DNA of 64,000 bases from Pseudonocardia sp. HH130630-07 (lineage in GTDB: Bacteria > Actinomycetota > Actinomycetes > Mycobacteriales > Pseudonocardiaceae), in assembly GCF_001698125.1 (NCBI RefSeq), contig NZ_CP013854.1, forward strand, positions 4,774,001 through 4,838,000, written 5' to 3'. The notes below the pieces were generated by a model. It did no database searches. It saw only the letters and a list, made by a program, of their open reading frames with translations, and was not told the DNA's origin. Positions within the stretch are counted from its first letter, which is position 1. Every line of letters starts with the position of its first letter. A program made the position numbers and the translations under genes. Positions 52,063 to 61,238 of the stretch are shown here, in pieces.

Positions 52063-52636
52063 GCCGCCCGTGGCGATCCCCTCCGCCGTCGTCGCGCGGT
52101 GATCCACGGAATGTGACCGGGTACCGCTTGACCTCCCCCGATCGGGCGACATAAGTTTGTCCGTACATAAACGGATACTTCGCCGACGCCCGATCCCCGG
52201 GGCCGCAGCGTCGAGCGCCACGGCGTCCGAGCGGCGCCCGCTCGTCCGGTGCGTGCCCACCCCGTGATCCGGGGCCCCGTCGGTCACCAGGGCGACCCCG
52301 CCGACGCGGTCGCCCCTCCGATGTGGCGCGGCCGGCGGCCCGGCGTGCCGGTCCTGTGCAGGGTCGGCGGGTGTCGGTTCCGATCCCCGCCGCGCGCACT
52401 CGGAGTCCCGTGCTCAGGCGTCGCCGTACTTCGCGGCGTCGAGCCCGGGGCGGTGACCCGGGACGTACCCGGAGCCGGGACGGGCGGCCGCCGTGCCCGT
52501 CCCCGGGCGCGGTGGCCCGGTCCGCGCACCGGTGCCCCGTCCCGCGGGGCCCGGTGACGTGCGCCGGTCGCGTGGTGTCCACCGGGCGGGCCCCGCCTGC
52601 CCGGCCGGTGCACGACGACGGACGGGAGCCACCAGG
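52063..52636. other. 574-bp gene-free region with an AT-rich palindrome
   Basis: No frame has convincing protein composition. Near its left end is an isolated AT-rich stretch (52151-52180) with TCCGT-ACATAA-ACGGA (52160-52175) nested in AAGT...ACTT, which looks like a repressor site or promoter. The remainder is GC-rich with many GTGC/GCAC tetramers, resembling the region at 7845. It could contain a small RNA reading rightward; nothing in the sequence proves it. Confidence 0.35.
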
Positions 52637-52867
52637 ATGAATCGTCGATGGGCGGACGAGCGTGTCGTACCGGGCCGGGCCGGGCGGAGCGCCCGGTACG
52701 GCCGCGCCTCCCCGGGGTGCCCGTGCCGCGACGACGTCCGGCTGCTCACGGCCGAGCTGGCCGGGGCCGACCGGGGGAACTGCCGGCTCAGCGGGCGGCG
52801 GCTGCGCTCACCCCTGCGGTCGCTGCGTGCCGTGTGGCTCGACGGGCTGCCCTGCTTCTCCACCTGA
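52637..52867 (+). CDS. Possible small Cys-containing protein
   Basis: A 76-residue frame whose codons are overwhelmingly G or C in third position (ending GDRGNCRLSG-like, LRAVWLDGLPCFST). Cys residues occur in GCPCRDD, NCRL and LPCF. There is no signal peptide or membrane segment and no recognised family. The ribosome site is weak (AGG close to the ATG). It ends 14 bp before the stop of the convergent depolymerase gene. Coding status is uncertain. Confidence 0.45.
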   Translation: MNRRWADERVVPGRAGRSARYGRASPGCPCRDDVRLLTAELAGADRGNCRLSGRRLRSPLRSLRAVWLDGLPCFST

Positions 52868-52881
52868 GCACCGGGTACCGG

Positions 52882-53748
52882 TCAGGAGCGCAGGAACGCG
52901 TCCACCGTGTCGGCGAAGGGCTGTGGGTTCAGGAGCAGCTCCAGGTGCCCTCCCGGGTAGCGGTGCACCCGCGAGCGGCGGATGCCGCGGTGCAGCAGGG
53001 TCGCGTTGCCCCGCGGGACGATCGGGTCGTCGTCACCGGCGATCACCAGCGTGTCGGCGGTGATCATCGGGAGCAGCGGCAGGCTCGTCCACCCGGACAG
53101 GGCCATGAGCTGGTAGTAGTAGCCGCGCATCGGACCGCGGCGGTGGCCGGCGCCGAGCGCCTCCGCCGCCCGCTCGGGGTGGTCGCGCAGGGTGCCGCCG
53201 TAGATCCGGGAGGCCACCGCGTCGACGTAGGCCGGGTCCTGGTGCCGGCGTGGCGAGGTCATCACCGCCAGCACCCGTGGCGACGCCGGGATCATCAGGG
53301 CCCCGGGCCCGGTCGCGGCGAGGACGAGCCTGCGGACCCGCCGCCGGCGGCTGATCGCGAGCTGCTGGGCGAGCATCCCGCCCCAGGAGAAACCCAGGAC
53401 GTCGGCCTCGTACACGTCGAGCTTGGTCAGCACCTGGCCGAGCCGGTGGGCCAGCCAGGTCAGGTGGTAGGGCACCCTCGGCGACGGGGAGGCCCCGATG
53501 CCGGGCGGATCGAACCGGATCACGTCGAGATCCGCCGGCAGCGCGGCGACCAGCGGATCGAGGACGTCGGTGGCGGCCCCGATGCCGTTGCACAGCAGCA
53601 GCGGGGTGCGCCGGGCGCCGGGACCGCTCGCGGGGCGGCGCACGACCCGCAGGGTGCGGCCCCCGACGAGCACGTCGTGCTCCTCGAGTGCGGACCCGGC
53701 GGGCTGCGGCGGAGGGGTGGGCGTCACCGCCGCAGCGTAGGTCGTCAC
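52882..53748 (-). CDS. phaZ: Intracellular PHA depolymerase (PhaZ-like alpha/beta hydrolase)
   Basis: A hydrolase of about 288 residues with PLLLCNGIGAATDVLDPLV, VIRFDPPGIGASPSPRVPYHL, the elbow VLGFSWGGMLAQQ (Ser), LVLAATGPGALMIPASPRVL, AGDDDPIVPRGN (Asp) and YPGGHLELLL (His). The pattern NGIGA...GASPSPRxPY...SWGGxLAQQ...TSPRR...IYGGxxR...YYYQLMALSGWTS closely follows medium-chain-length PHA depolymerases of pseudomonads. It lies immediately downstream of a degenerate PhaC paralogue, probably as one operon. The start is GTG at VTTYAAAV or GTG seven codons later. Confidence 0.8.
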   Translation of the reverse strand: MTTYAAAVTPTPPPQPAGSALEEHDVLVGGRTLRVVRRPASGPGARRTPLLLCNGIGAATDVLDPLVAALPADLDVIRFDPPGIGASPSPRVPYHLTWLAHRLGQVLTKLDVYEADVLGFSWGGMLAQQLAISRRRRVRRLVLAATGPGALMIPASPRVLAVMTSPRRHQDPAYVDAVASRIYGGTLRDHPERAAEALGAGHRRGPMRGYYYQLMALSGWTSLPLLPMITADTLVIAGDDDPIVPRGNATLLHRGIRRSRVHRYPGGHLELLLNPQPFADTVDAFLRS

Positions 53749-53777
53749 CGGCCCGCGCGCGGTGCGGACCGGCGGCG

Positions 53778-55199
53778 TCACACCGGGGCGGACGGCTCCG
53801 CACCGGCGCCCGGGGCGACGGTGTTCAGGTAGGTGCCGGGCGCCGGGAACAGCGGGGGCAGCCGACGGCCGCCGAGCTCCGGTGGCGCGTCCCGCAGCTC
53901 CCCGGACCGGACGGTCAGCCAGCCGGCGAGATCGTCCCACCAGGACCCCTCGATCCGTTCGGCGCCGGCGAGCCGGTCCTCCGGCGGGCCGGGGATGCCG
54001 GCCCGGAACGCCGAGGCGAGCTCCGGAGCGGCGACCAGCGCCCCGGCCCGGACGCCCGGGGCGACCACCAGCCGTCCGCACCGGTCGGGCAGCGGGTCCG
54101 CGGTACCGGCCGGGACGACCCGGTACTCGTCGTGGCCGCTGCCGGCGCCGGGTGCCCGGTCCGGCTCCGGCGCCGCGGGACGCGATGGTCCGGGGAGGCG
54201 GTCCGCGGCCCAGGCGCGGAGCGCCCGCTCGGCCCGGTGCCGCGGTGCGCCGTCCACCGGGCGGGGCAGCGCGTCCGGCCCGTCGTCCGCTGCCGGCCCG
54301 TCCGGAACCGCGGGGAGGTGGGCGACCGCGACGACCCGGTCGCCGTCCCCCGCCGCCACGAGGTCGTCGCGCAGGGCCGCCGCGACCCGGCCGCCGGTGT
54401 GCACGCCGAGCAGCGACACCCGTGGTTCGCGCGCGATCCGGGTGCAGGCCCGCACCGCCTCGGCGGCGACGGTGACCTGGCCGGCCGGGTCCGCCGGGCC
54501 GTCCGGGTGCCGGGAGACCGCGAAGACCTGCAGGCCCCTGGCGAGCAGGTGCTCGACCAGCGAGTACCCGGGGGCGAGGTCGGCGAGCCAGTACCGGTGC
54601 CGCAGCGGCGGGACGATCAGCACCGGCGCCGCGTGCACCCGCTCGGTGACCGGCAGGTACTGCAGCAGCTCGAACGACGGCGTGCGCAGGACGACCGCGC
54701 CCGGCGCCGCGGCGACGTCGCGGCCGCGGACCGGGCCGGCGCCGGCGTCGCGGGCCCCGGTGTCGAACGGGACCCCGGGGCCGTCGGCGCCCGGAGCGGT
54801 GAACACCCGTGCGGACGCCTCCCCGGCGGGGACCCGCCGGTGCCCGGGACCGTCGGTGGGCGGGGTGGGGGCACCGGCCGGGCCGCAGAGCAGCCCGGCC
54901 AGGCCCGCGAGGGTGTGCCGCAGGACCGCGGCGTCGGCCGCCGGCAGCGGATGGTCCGGTCCGGACGCGGCGTCGTCGAGGAGACCGGACAGCGCCCCGG
55001 CGGTGACGGCGAGCGCCCGTCCCGGTGCGTCCCGGCCGAACCCGACCCGGCCCAGCCCGGAGAGCCACGCGCCGCCCCTGCGGACCACGAGCAGCGGGCG
55101 CGCGGACAGTGCCACCGCGAGCCGCAGCCCGGCCGCGGGCAGGGCCGGCGACCCGCTCCCCGCGGTGCCGCCCGACGTGCCGTCCGTGGGTTCGCTCAT
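53778..55199 (-). CDS. Catalytically degenerate PHA synthase paralogue
   Basis: A 473-residue protein. It aligns by eye with the PhaC at 43592 over FELLQYLPVTERVHAAPVLIVPP, YWLADLAPGYSLVEHLLARGLQVFAVS, the elbow region VSLLGVHTGG and the C-terminal SWWDDLAGWLTVRSG...YL block. The nucleophile Cys of G-L-C-L-G-G is replaced by His267 (G-V-H-T-G-G), and the acid and base motifs cannot be found. It should therefore be inactive as a synthase. The frame is intact with normal codon use, so it appears maintained. It precedes phaZ by 30-50 bp; a scaffold, granule-targeting or regulatory role is inferred. Confidence 0.75.
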   Translation of the reverse strand: MSEPTDGTSGGTAGSGSPALPAAGLRLAVALSARPLLVVRRGGAWLSGLGRVGFGRDAPGRALAVTAGALSGLLDDAASGPDHPLPAADAAVLRHTLAGLAGLLCGPAGAPTPPTDGPGHRRVPAGEASARVFTAPGADGPGVPFDTGARDAGAGPVRGRDVAAAPGAVVLRTPSFELLQYLPVTERVHAAPVLIVPPLRHRYWLADLAPGYSLVEHLLARGLQVFAVSRHPDGPADPAGQVTVAAEAVRACTRIAREPRVSLLGVHTGGRVAAALRDDLVAAGDGDRVVAVAHLPAVPDGPAADDGPDALPRPVDGAPRHRAERALRAWAADRLPGPSRPAAPEPDRAPGAGSGHDEYRVVPAGTADPLPDRCGRLVVAPGVRAGALVAAPELASAFRAGIPGPPEDRLAGAERIEGSWWDDLAGWLTVRSGELRDAPPELGGRRLPPLFPAPGTYLNTVAPGAGAEPSAPV

Positions 55200-55338
55200 C
55201 ACCGCCCATCATCCCCGCGCCCGCGCGCCCGGACGCGTTCACCCCGCCGTCGGCCCGCCGTCACCCGGGCGGGGCAACCTGGCCGGGTGACCGGCTGCCG
55301 GCCGGTCGACCGACCCCTCCGCCCGAACCGGGAGCCCG

Positions 55339-55959
55339 ATGAGCACCGTCACCGTCCCGCCCGCGGCAGCGTCCGGCGCGGGCGCCTTCCTGCACGAGTT
55401 CCTGCGCGACCCGTTGCGCACCGCGTCCTTCCTGCCCAGCTCCCCGGCGCTGGCCCGGGCCGCCACCGCCCCGGTGCCGCACACCGGGGACCCGGTGGTG
55501 GTGGAGCTGGGCGCCGGGACCGGGGCGCTCACCGGGGTGATCGCCGACCGGCTGGGCGGGCGCGGGCACCACATGGCCGTCGAGCTGAACCCGCGGCTGG
55601 CCGGGCTGCTGCAGCGCGCCCACCCGGACGTCGACGTCGTGGTGGCCGATGCGGCGCGACTGCCGGACCTGCTGGCCGAACGGAACATCGGCGCCGCGGA
55701 CGTCGTCGTGTCCGGCCTGCCCTGGGCCGCCTACCCGGCCCGCGGGCCCCGGCTGACCGACGTGATCGCCGGTTCGCTGCACCCGGCCGGCGCGCTCACC
55801 CAGTTCGGGTACACCTGCACGAGGGCCCTGCCGCCGGCGCGGCGGCTGCGGAACCGGCTGGCGGAGGCGTTCGAGGAGGTGGTCGTCGGCCGCTCGGTGC
55901 TGGCGAACCTGCCGCCGGCGTTCGTCCTGACCGCCCGCCGGCCCCGGCAGGTGCCCTGA
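55339..55959 (+). CDS. PmtA-like phospholipid N-methyltransferase
   Basis: A 206-residue class I methyltransferase. FLHEFLRDPLRTASFLPSSPALARA (about 17-41) is typical of phospholipid methyltransferases, motif I is VVELGAGTGALTG (about 53-65), and motif IV reads VVSGLPWA. These enzymes convert phosphatidylethanolamine to methylated forms; a related rRNA adenine methyltransferase-like role is the alternative. It is divergent from the degenerate PhaC gene. ATG start with GGGAG. Confidence 0.8.
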   Translation: MSTVTVPPAAASGAGAFLHEFLRDPLRTASFLPSSPALARAATAPVPHTGDPVVVELGAGTGALTGVIADRLGGRGHHMAVELNPRLAGLLQRAHPDVDVVVADAARLPDLLAERNIGAADVVVSGLPWAAYPARGPRLTDVIAGSLHPAGALTQFGYTCTRALPPARRLRNRLAEAFEEVVVGRSVLANLPPAFVLTARRPRQVP

Positions 55960-56116
55960 CCTGTGCTCGGCCGGGCCGGTGCGCCCACCCGAGCCGGCGC
56001 GGTGGGCGCAGAGATATCCTGGCCGACGCCCCGCAGCCGGGTCGTCGACGACCGCGAGACGCCGCGGGGTCCTGCAGGTTCCCGCCCGGGAACGACCCAC
56101 GGACCAGGGGAGACGT

Positions 56117-57847
56117 GTGTCGCAAGCCCAGCTCGTGTCGCCGGAGACCCGCCCGCTGCGCGCCTGGCAGCGCAGCGCCCTCGCCCGCTACCTGGCCACC
56201 GCACCGCGGGACTTCCTCGCGGTCGCGACGCCCGGCGCGGGCAAGACGACGTTCGCGCTGCGGGTCGCCGCGGAGCTGCTGCGCGACCGGGTGATCGACG
56301 CGGTGACGGTGGTCACGCCCACCGAGCACCTGAAGTACCAGTGGGCCGAGGCCGGGGTGGCCGCCGGGATCTCGATCGACCCGGAGTTCCGGAACTCCGC
56401 GGGCGGGACGTCCCGGGACTACCACGGCATCGCGATCACCTACGCCGGTGTCGCGGCGCACCCGATGCTGCACCGCAACCGCACCGAGAACCGGCGGATG
56501 CTGGTGATCCTGGACGAGATCCATCACGCCGGTGACGCGAAGAGCTGGGGCGACGGCGTCTACGAGGCGTTCGAGCCCGCCGTCCGGCGGCTGGCGCTCA
56601 CCGGTACCCCGTTCCGGTCCGACGACAGCCCGATCCCGTTCGTGGAGTACGTCCCGGACGGTGAGGGCGCTCCGCGTTCGCGGGCCGACCACCTGTACGG
56701 CTACGGCGAGGCGCTCGCCGACAACGTCGTGCGGCCGGTCGTGTTCCTGGCCTACTCCGGCGTCTCGAACTGGCGGACCAGCGCCGGTGAGGAGATCTCG
56801 GCCCGGCTCGGCGAGCCGCTGACCCGCGAGCAGACCGCGATGGCCTGGCGGACCGCGCTCGACCCGGGCGGCGACTGGGTACCGGCGGTGCTGGCGGCGG
56901 CCGACCGGCGGCTGCAGAGCCACCGTGACGGCGGGATGCCCGACGCCGGCGGGCTGGTCATCGCCTCGGACCAGACCACGGCGCGCTCCTACGCCGCGAT
57001 CCTGCGCCGGATCACCGGTGACCAGCCCGCGGTGGTGCTCTCCGACGAGGCGGGCGCCTCCGAGCGGATCGGCGAGTTCGCCCGCTCGACGGAGCGGTGG
57101 ATGGTCGCGGTGCGGATGGTGTCCGAGGGCGTCGACGTGCCGCGGCTGGCGGTCGGGGTGTACGCGACGTCGGCGTCGACCCCGCTGTTCTTCGCCCAGG
57201 CCATCGGCCGGTTCGTCCGGTCGCGGCGGCCGGGGGAGACGGCGTCGGTGTTCGTCCCCAGCGTGCCGGTGCTGCTCGGCCTGGCCAGCGAGCTGGAGGC
57301 GCAGCGCGACCACGTCCTCGGCAAGCCGCAGCGCCCGGAGGAGGTCTGGAACGACGCGGAGCTCAACGCCGCGAACCGGACCGAGGACGAGCCGGGGGAG
57401 CAGGAGAAGGCGTTCACCTCGCTGGGCGCCGACGCCGAGCTGGACCAGCTGATCTACGAGGGCACCACGTACTCCGCCGACGAGGAGGACTACCTGGGGC
57501 TGCCCGGGCTGCTCGAGCCGGACCAGGTGCGGACGCTGCTGTCCAAGCGGCAGGCGGACTGGATCGCGAAGGGGTCCCCGCGCACCGGCGCCCAGGCCAG
57601 GGCGACGCCGGCGACCGAGCCGACCCCGCCCCCGCCGTCCGAGCGGGGGCCGGTCAGCGTCCGGGAGCGGTTGCAGACGCTGCGCAAGGAGCTGAACACC
57701 CTGGTGGCGCTGCACAACCACAAGACCCGCAAGCCGCACGGCGCAATCCACAACGACCTGCGCAAGTCGTGCGGGGGCCCGCCGGTGGCGATGGCGACGA
57801 TCGAGCAGCTCGAGGAACGGATCGCGACCCTGCGTTCCTGGCGCTGA
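56117..57847 (+). CDS. Superfamily II DEAD/DEAH-box helicase
   Basis: A 576-residue helicase. Walker A is TPGAGKTTF (about 37-45), Walker B LVILDEIHHAGD, motif III LALTGTPFR, motif V VRMVSEGVDVPRLAVGVYAT and motif VI QAIGRFVRSRRPGE. A C-terminal extension has an acidic segment and a final coiled coil (about 515-576). It resembles the UvrB/XPB-like SF2 branch used in repair or RNA metabolism. The GTG has GGGGAG; the upstream open frame is not conserved-looking. Confidence 0.9.
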   Translation: MSQAQLVSPETRPLRAWQRSALARYLATAPRDFLAVATPGAGKTTFALRVAAELLRDRVIDAVTVVTPTEHLKYQWAEAGVAAGISIDPEFRNSAGGTSRDYHGIAITYAGVAAHPMLHRNRTENRRMLVILDEIHHAGDAKSWGDGVYEAFEPAVRRLALTGTPFRSDDSPIPFVEYVPDGEGAPRSRADHLYGYGEALADNVVRPVVFLAYSGVSNWRTSAGEEISARLGEPLTREQTAMAWRTALDPGGDWVPAVLAAADRRLQSHRDGGMPDAGGLVIASDQTTARSYAAILRRITGDQPAVVLSDEAGASERIGEFARSTERWMVAVRMVSEGVDVPRLAVGVYATSASTPLFFAQAIGRFVRSRRPGETASVFVPSVPVLLGLASELEAQRDHVLGKPQRPEEVWNDAELNAANRTEDEPGEQEKAFTSLGADAELDQLIYEGTTYSADEEDYLGLPGLLEPDQVRTLLSKRQADWIAKGSPRTGAQARATPATEPTPPPPSERGPVSVRERLQTLRKELNTLVALHNHKTRKPHGAIHNDLRKSCGGPPVAMATIEQLEERIATLRSWR

Positions 57848-57874
57848 GCGGCTCCGTGCGGGCCGCGCGGGCGG

Positions 57875-58816
57875 TCAGCGGCGTGGTGGCTCCCCGGCGG
57901 GGCCGGCGACCGGCAGCGCGTCGGGTACGGGCTCGTCGCCGTCCTTGGACCGCAGGGCGACGGCGGCGACCACGAGCAGGATGCCGACGGCCTCCAGCGC
58001 CCCGGGCAGCTGCGCGAGCAGCACCAGGCCGACGATGGTCGCCGTCGCGGGGAGCAGGGCCAGCAGCACGGCGAACCGGGCCTGGCCGACCCGGCGCAGC
58101 ACGACCTGGTCGAGCACGTAGGGCACGACCGAGGAGAGCACACCCAGCCCGACGGACAGGGCGATCACCCCCGGATCGGCGAGCGGTGCGAGGTTCGCGA
58201 GCGCGAACGCCGCCGGCGCGTCCGGCCCGCCGAGCAGCAGCAGCGGGAGCAGCACGACGGCGGCGACGGTGAACCCGGTGGCCAGGTCGTCGATCCCGCT
58301 GCCCGCGCTGGCGACCCGCTTGCCCAGCAGGACGTAGGCGGCCCACATCGCGGCCGCCCCCAGCGCCCACAGGACGCCCTCCGGGCTGCCGGCCCAGCGG
58401 ACGTCGGCGATCAGCAGGACACCGAGCGCGGCCAGCCCGACGGCCCCGAAGTCCCGGAACCGGCGGGACGCCACGGCGGCGACGAGCACCGGGCCGACGA
58501 ACTCGATGGCCACGGTGGTGCCCAGCGGCAGGCGGGCGATCGCCTCGTAGTACGCGACGTTCATCAGGGCCGTGGCCAGTCCGAACAGCGCTGCCCGGGC
58601 CAGCCGGACGCCGCGCCACGCGGCCCGACCGGGGCGGTGCCACGCGAGCAGCACCAGGACCGCGCCGATCAGCCGCAGCTCGGCGACCGCGGCCGGTGCC
58701 ACACGGTCGAACAGGCCGACGGCGAGTGCTGCGCCGACGTACATGGAGATGCCGCCGGCGAGGAAGAGCAGCGGAGCGGGGAGACGGGCACCGATCGAGC
58801 GAGCAGCCACACCCAC
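57875..58816 (-). CDS. EamA/RhtA-family exporter
   Basis: A 313-residue transporter with ten hydrophobic helices in two EamA repeats. AIARLPLGTTVAIEFVGPVLVAA and VLSSVVPYVLDQVVLRRVGQARFAVLLALLPATATIVGL are characteristic of the RhtA (threonine/homoserine exporter) branch. It likely exports amino acids or similar metabolites. GTG start. The C-terminal tail is Pro-rich. Confidence 0.85.
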   Translation of the reverse strand: MGVAARSIGARLPAPLLFLAGGISMYVGAALAVGLFDRVAPAAVAELRLIGAVLVLLAWHRPGRAAWRGVRLARAALFGLATALMNVAYYEAIARLPLGTTVAIEFVGPVLVAAVASRRFRDFGAVGLAALGVLLIADVRWAGSPEGVLWALGAAAMWAAYVLLGKRVASAGSGIDDLATGFTVAAVVLLPLLLLGGPDAPAAFALANLAPLADPGVIALSVGLGVLSSVVPYVLDQVVLRRVGQARFAVLLALLPATATIVGLVLLAQLPGALEAVGILLVVAAVALRSKDGDEPVPDALPVAGPAGEPPRR

Positions 58817-59134
58817 ACGGTAGGGGACACCGTGACCGGCGCCCGGCGCGGCGACACTCCGTGTTTACCGTAGCGTGCTTGCATGACCGGAGCGTGGCCC
58901 GCATGATTCACACGCAGTCAACTTCATACGCAATCTGTCACCGCGGGTACATCGCGGCGTCATCGGCCCGGCCGGAGAGATCCGGACGTGACGATCGTCG
59001 CGACGCACCCCGGGAACACGTGCAGGGGCTTCGAGCGTCTGTTTAGGTGTGGGCGACCCGCCATGCGGGGTCGTCACGGTGATACGGCGGAGGGGCCGCC
59101 AGAGGCCCCCTCGCCGCGACGGAGGGAGACCGCT
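58817..59134. other. 318-bp divergent intergenic region
   Basis: This region separates the EamA exporter from the DUF7455 gene. It contains an AT-richer block (about 58895-58965, including CATGATTCACACGCAGTCAA) and a second at 59035-59050 (GTCTGTTTAGGTGTGG), each plausible as promoter DNA. No exact -35/-10 pair with 16-18 bp spacing and no convincing small ORF is seen. Confidence 0.3.
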
Positions 59135-59320
59135 ATGCAGCCCGAAACGCTGACCCGGCCCGAACTGACCCTCGCCGACCGCTGCGACCGTTGCGGTGCG
59201 GCGGCGAAGGTGCGCGCGATCCTGCCCTCCGGTGGGGAGCTCCTCTTCTGCAACCACCACGGGCGTGCCCACGCCGAGAAGCTGCGCGCGTCCGGCGTGG
59301 AGGTGCAGGGAGGCGAGTGA
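59135..59320 (+). CDS. DUF7455 small zinc-ribbon-like protein
   Basis: A 61-residue actinobacterial protein. ADRCDRCGAAAKVRAILPSGGELLFCNHHGRAH provides a CxxC plus C-x-H-H set, likely binding zinc. Function is unknown. The ATG has GGAGGGAGA upstream. A strong hairpin follows the stop. Confidence 0.85.
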   Translation: MQPETLTRPELTLADRCDRCGAAAKVRAILPSGGELLFCNHHGRAHAEKLRASGVEVQGGE

Positions 59321-59349
59321 GGCCCGGCCCGAACTGACCAGGCGCCGAA

Positions 59350-59390
59350 CGAGAGGGGCGGGGATCCGGACCGGATCCCCGCCCCTCTCG
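59350..59390. terminator. 20-bp-stem bidirectional terminator
   Basis: CGAGAGGGGCGGGGATCCGG (59350-59369) and CCGGATCCCCGCCCCTCTCG (59371-59390) are perfect complements around a single A; in practice the innermost pairs open to form the loop. It lies between convergent DUF7455 and GMC oxidoreductase genes. Confidence 0.85.
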
Positions 59391-59407
59391 CGTCGTGCGG
59401 TGCGGGC

Positions 59408-61114
59408 TCAGGCGTCGACGGCCCGGACCAGCCCGTCGGTCGCGCGCGTTCCCGGCCGGGGGAGCCGGTAGGCGGGCCGCGGCGGCTCCGGTGCCAGCGG
59501 GGTGGCGCCGAGCACGAGATCGGCGGCGCGCTCCGCGACCATGATGACCGGTGCGTAGGTGTTGGAGTTCGGGACGTCGGGGAACACCGAGGCGTCCACG
59601 ACCCGCAGCCCGGCCATCCCGTGCACCCGCATCGTGGCGGGATCGACGACGGCGCCCTGGTCGGTGCCCATGCGCGCGGTGCTCGTCGGGTGCAGGCCGT
59701 TCTGTGCCCGCCGCGACACCCACTCGAGGACCTGCTCGTCGGTGCGCACCCCGGGACCGGGGAAGGTCTCCCCGCCGTCGAGCCCGGCGAACGCGGGCTG
59801 GGTCAGGATCTCCCTGGCGAGCCCGATCGCCTCGGTCCAGCGCCTGCGGTCGCTCCCGGAGGCCAGGTAGTTCATCCGCAGCCGGGGCGGCACGGCGATG
59901 TCGCGGGACACGGCCTGCACGGTGCCCCGGGCCTCCGACCGCATCACGCTGACGTGCATCTCGAACCCGTGCCCGGCCGGTCGCACGTCCGGTGCGAACC
60001 GCATGGCGACCGGGGCGAACAGCATCATGACGTCCGGGATGCCCGCGGCCTGCGAGGTCGAGCCGAAGCCGCCGATCTCGAAGTGGTTGCTGGCGCCGAT
60101 CCCGGTCCCCGAGACCAGCCAGCGCGCGGCGGCACCGGGCAGCCGGTGCACCCGCCGGTGGGTGGACAGCGAGACCGGGCGCAGGCAGGAGTGCTGCAGG
60201 TGGATCGCCAGGTGGTCCTGCAGGTTCGCACCCACACCCGGCAGCTCGGCCCGGACCTCGACGCCCAGCGACGCGAGGTGCGCGGGGTCACCGATCCCGG
60301 AGACCTGCAGCAGCTGCGGCGTGGCGATCGCGCCGGCGCACAGGATGGTCTCGCCGGCGTCGACGTCGTGGGTGAGGCCGTCCGCCGACCGGTACCGGAC
60401 GCCGGTCACCCGGGTGCCGCGGGCGTCGTAGCGCAGCTCGCGGACCGCCACCCCGGTGCGCACGCGCAGGTTCGGCCGCGACGCCGAGACCGGGTGCAGG
60501 TAGGCGTCGGTCGCCGAGTAGCGGCGGCCGCGGAAGATGGTCCGCTCGGTCCGGGAGAAACCCTCCTGGCGCCGGCCGTTGGTGCTGTCGAGCACCGCGT
60601 GGCCGGCCTGGCCCGCGGCGATCAGGAACGCGTCGTTCAGCGTGCCGACGGCGGGTGCCCGCTCCAGCAGCTGCGGGCCGGCCCCGTCGGCGTCGAGCGC
60701 GATGCGGTGCTCGGACAGCCGCCGCTCGAGCCGCCGGAAGTAGGGCAGGGTGTGCGCCGAGCTCCACTCCGACAGACCGGGGCCCTCGGCCCACCGGTCG
60801 TAGTCGCCGGGGTTGCCGCGCTGGTAGACCATCCCGTTGATGCTGCTGCTGCCGCCCAGGACCTTCCCGCGCGGCACGGCGATGCGCCGGCCGTCGAGGC
60901 CCTGCTCGGGCTCGGTCGAGTAGCACCAGTCGTAGCGGGGGTTGCCCCAGGCGTGCGACAGGGCGGCCGGCATCCGGATCACCGGGTCCCAGCGGTGGTC
61001 GGGCTGCCCGGCCTCCAGGACCAGCACCGAGCGGGCCGGGTCCGCGCTGAGCCGGTTGGCCAGCACCGCACCGGCGGAGCCTCCGCCGACGATGACGACG
61101 TCGTACCGCGCCAT
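59408..61114 (-). CDS. GMC family oxidoreductase (choline dehydrogenase-like)
   Basis: A 568-residue FAD enzyme. The N-terminal ADP-binding motif is DVVIVGGGSAGAVLANRLS (5-23), PROSITE-1-like RGKVLGGSSSINGMVYQRGNPGDYD follows, signature 2 is GAIATPQLLQVSGIG, and the active-site His lies in NGLHPTSTARMG with the final Asn in PNSNTYAPVIMVAERA. It oxidises an alcohol to an aldehyde or acid; no betaine genes are adjacent, so choline is not assured. ATG with TGGAGGAAAGGG; an upstream open frame is rejected. Confidence 0.9.
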   Translation of the reverse strand: MARYDVVIVGGGSAGAVLANRLSADPARSVLVLEAGQPDHRWDPVIRMPAALSHAWGNPRYDWCYSTEPEQGLDGRRIAVPRGKVLGGSSSINGMVYQRGNPGDYDRWAEGPGLSEWSSAHTLPYFRRLERRLSEHRIALDADGAGPQLLERAPAVGTLNDAFLIAAGQAGHAVLDSTNGRRQEGFSRTERTIFRGRRYSATDAYLHPVSASRPNLRVRTGVAVRELRYDARGTRVTGVRYRSADGLTHDVDAGETILCAGAIATPQLLQVSGIGDPAHLASLGVEVRAELPGVGANLQDHLAIHLQHSCLRPVSLSTHRRVHRLPGAAARWLVSGTGIGASNHFEIGGFGSTSQAAGIPDVMMLFAPVAMRFAPDVRPAGHGFEMHVSVMRSEARGTVQAVSRDIAVPPRLRMNYLASGSDRRRWTEAIGLAREILTQPAFAGLDGGETFPGPGVRTDEQVLEWVSRRAQNGLHPTSTARMGTDQGAVVDPATMRVHGMAGLRVVDASVFPDVPNSNTYAPVIMVAERAADLVLGATPLAPEPPRPAYRLPRPGTRATDGLVRAVDA

Positions 61115-61238
61115 CCCTTTCCTCCAGTTTCCGGCCGGACGCCGGTATTGACCCGTTCGAGGGAGCAACCCCCCTTGCGTCGACCCACGGTACGCGCTGA
61201 CCACCGACGGGTGACGCGGGACCCGTAGGCTCGGTCCC

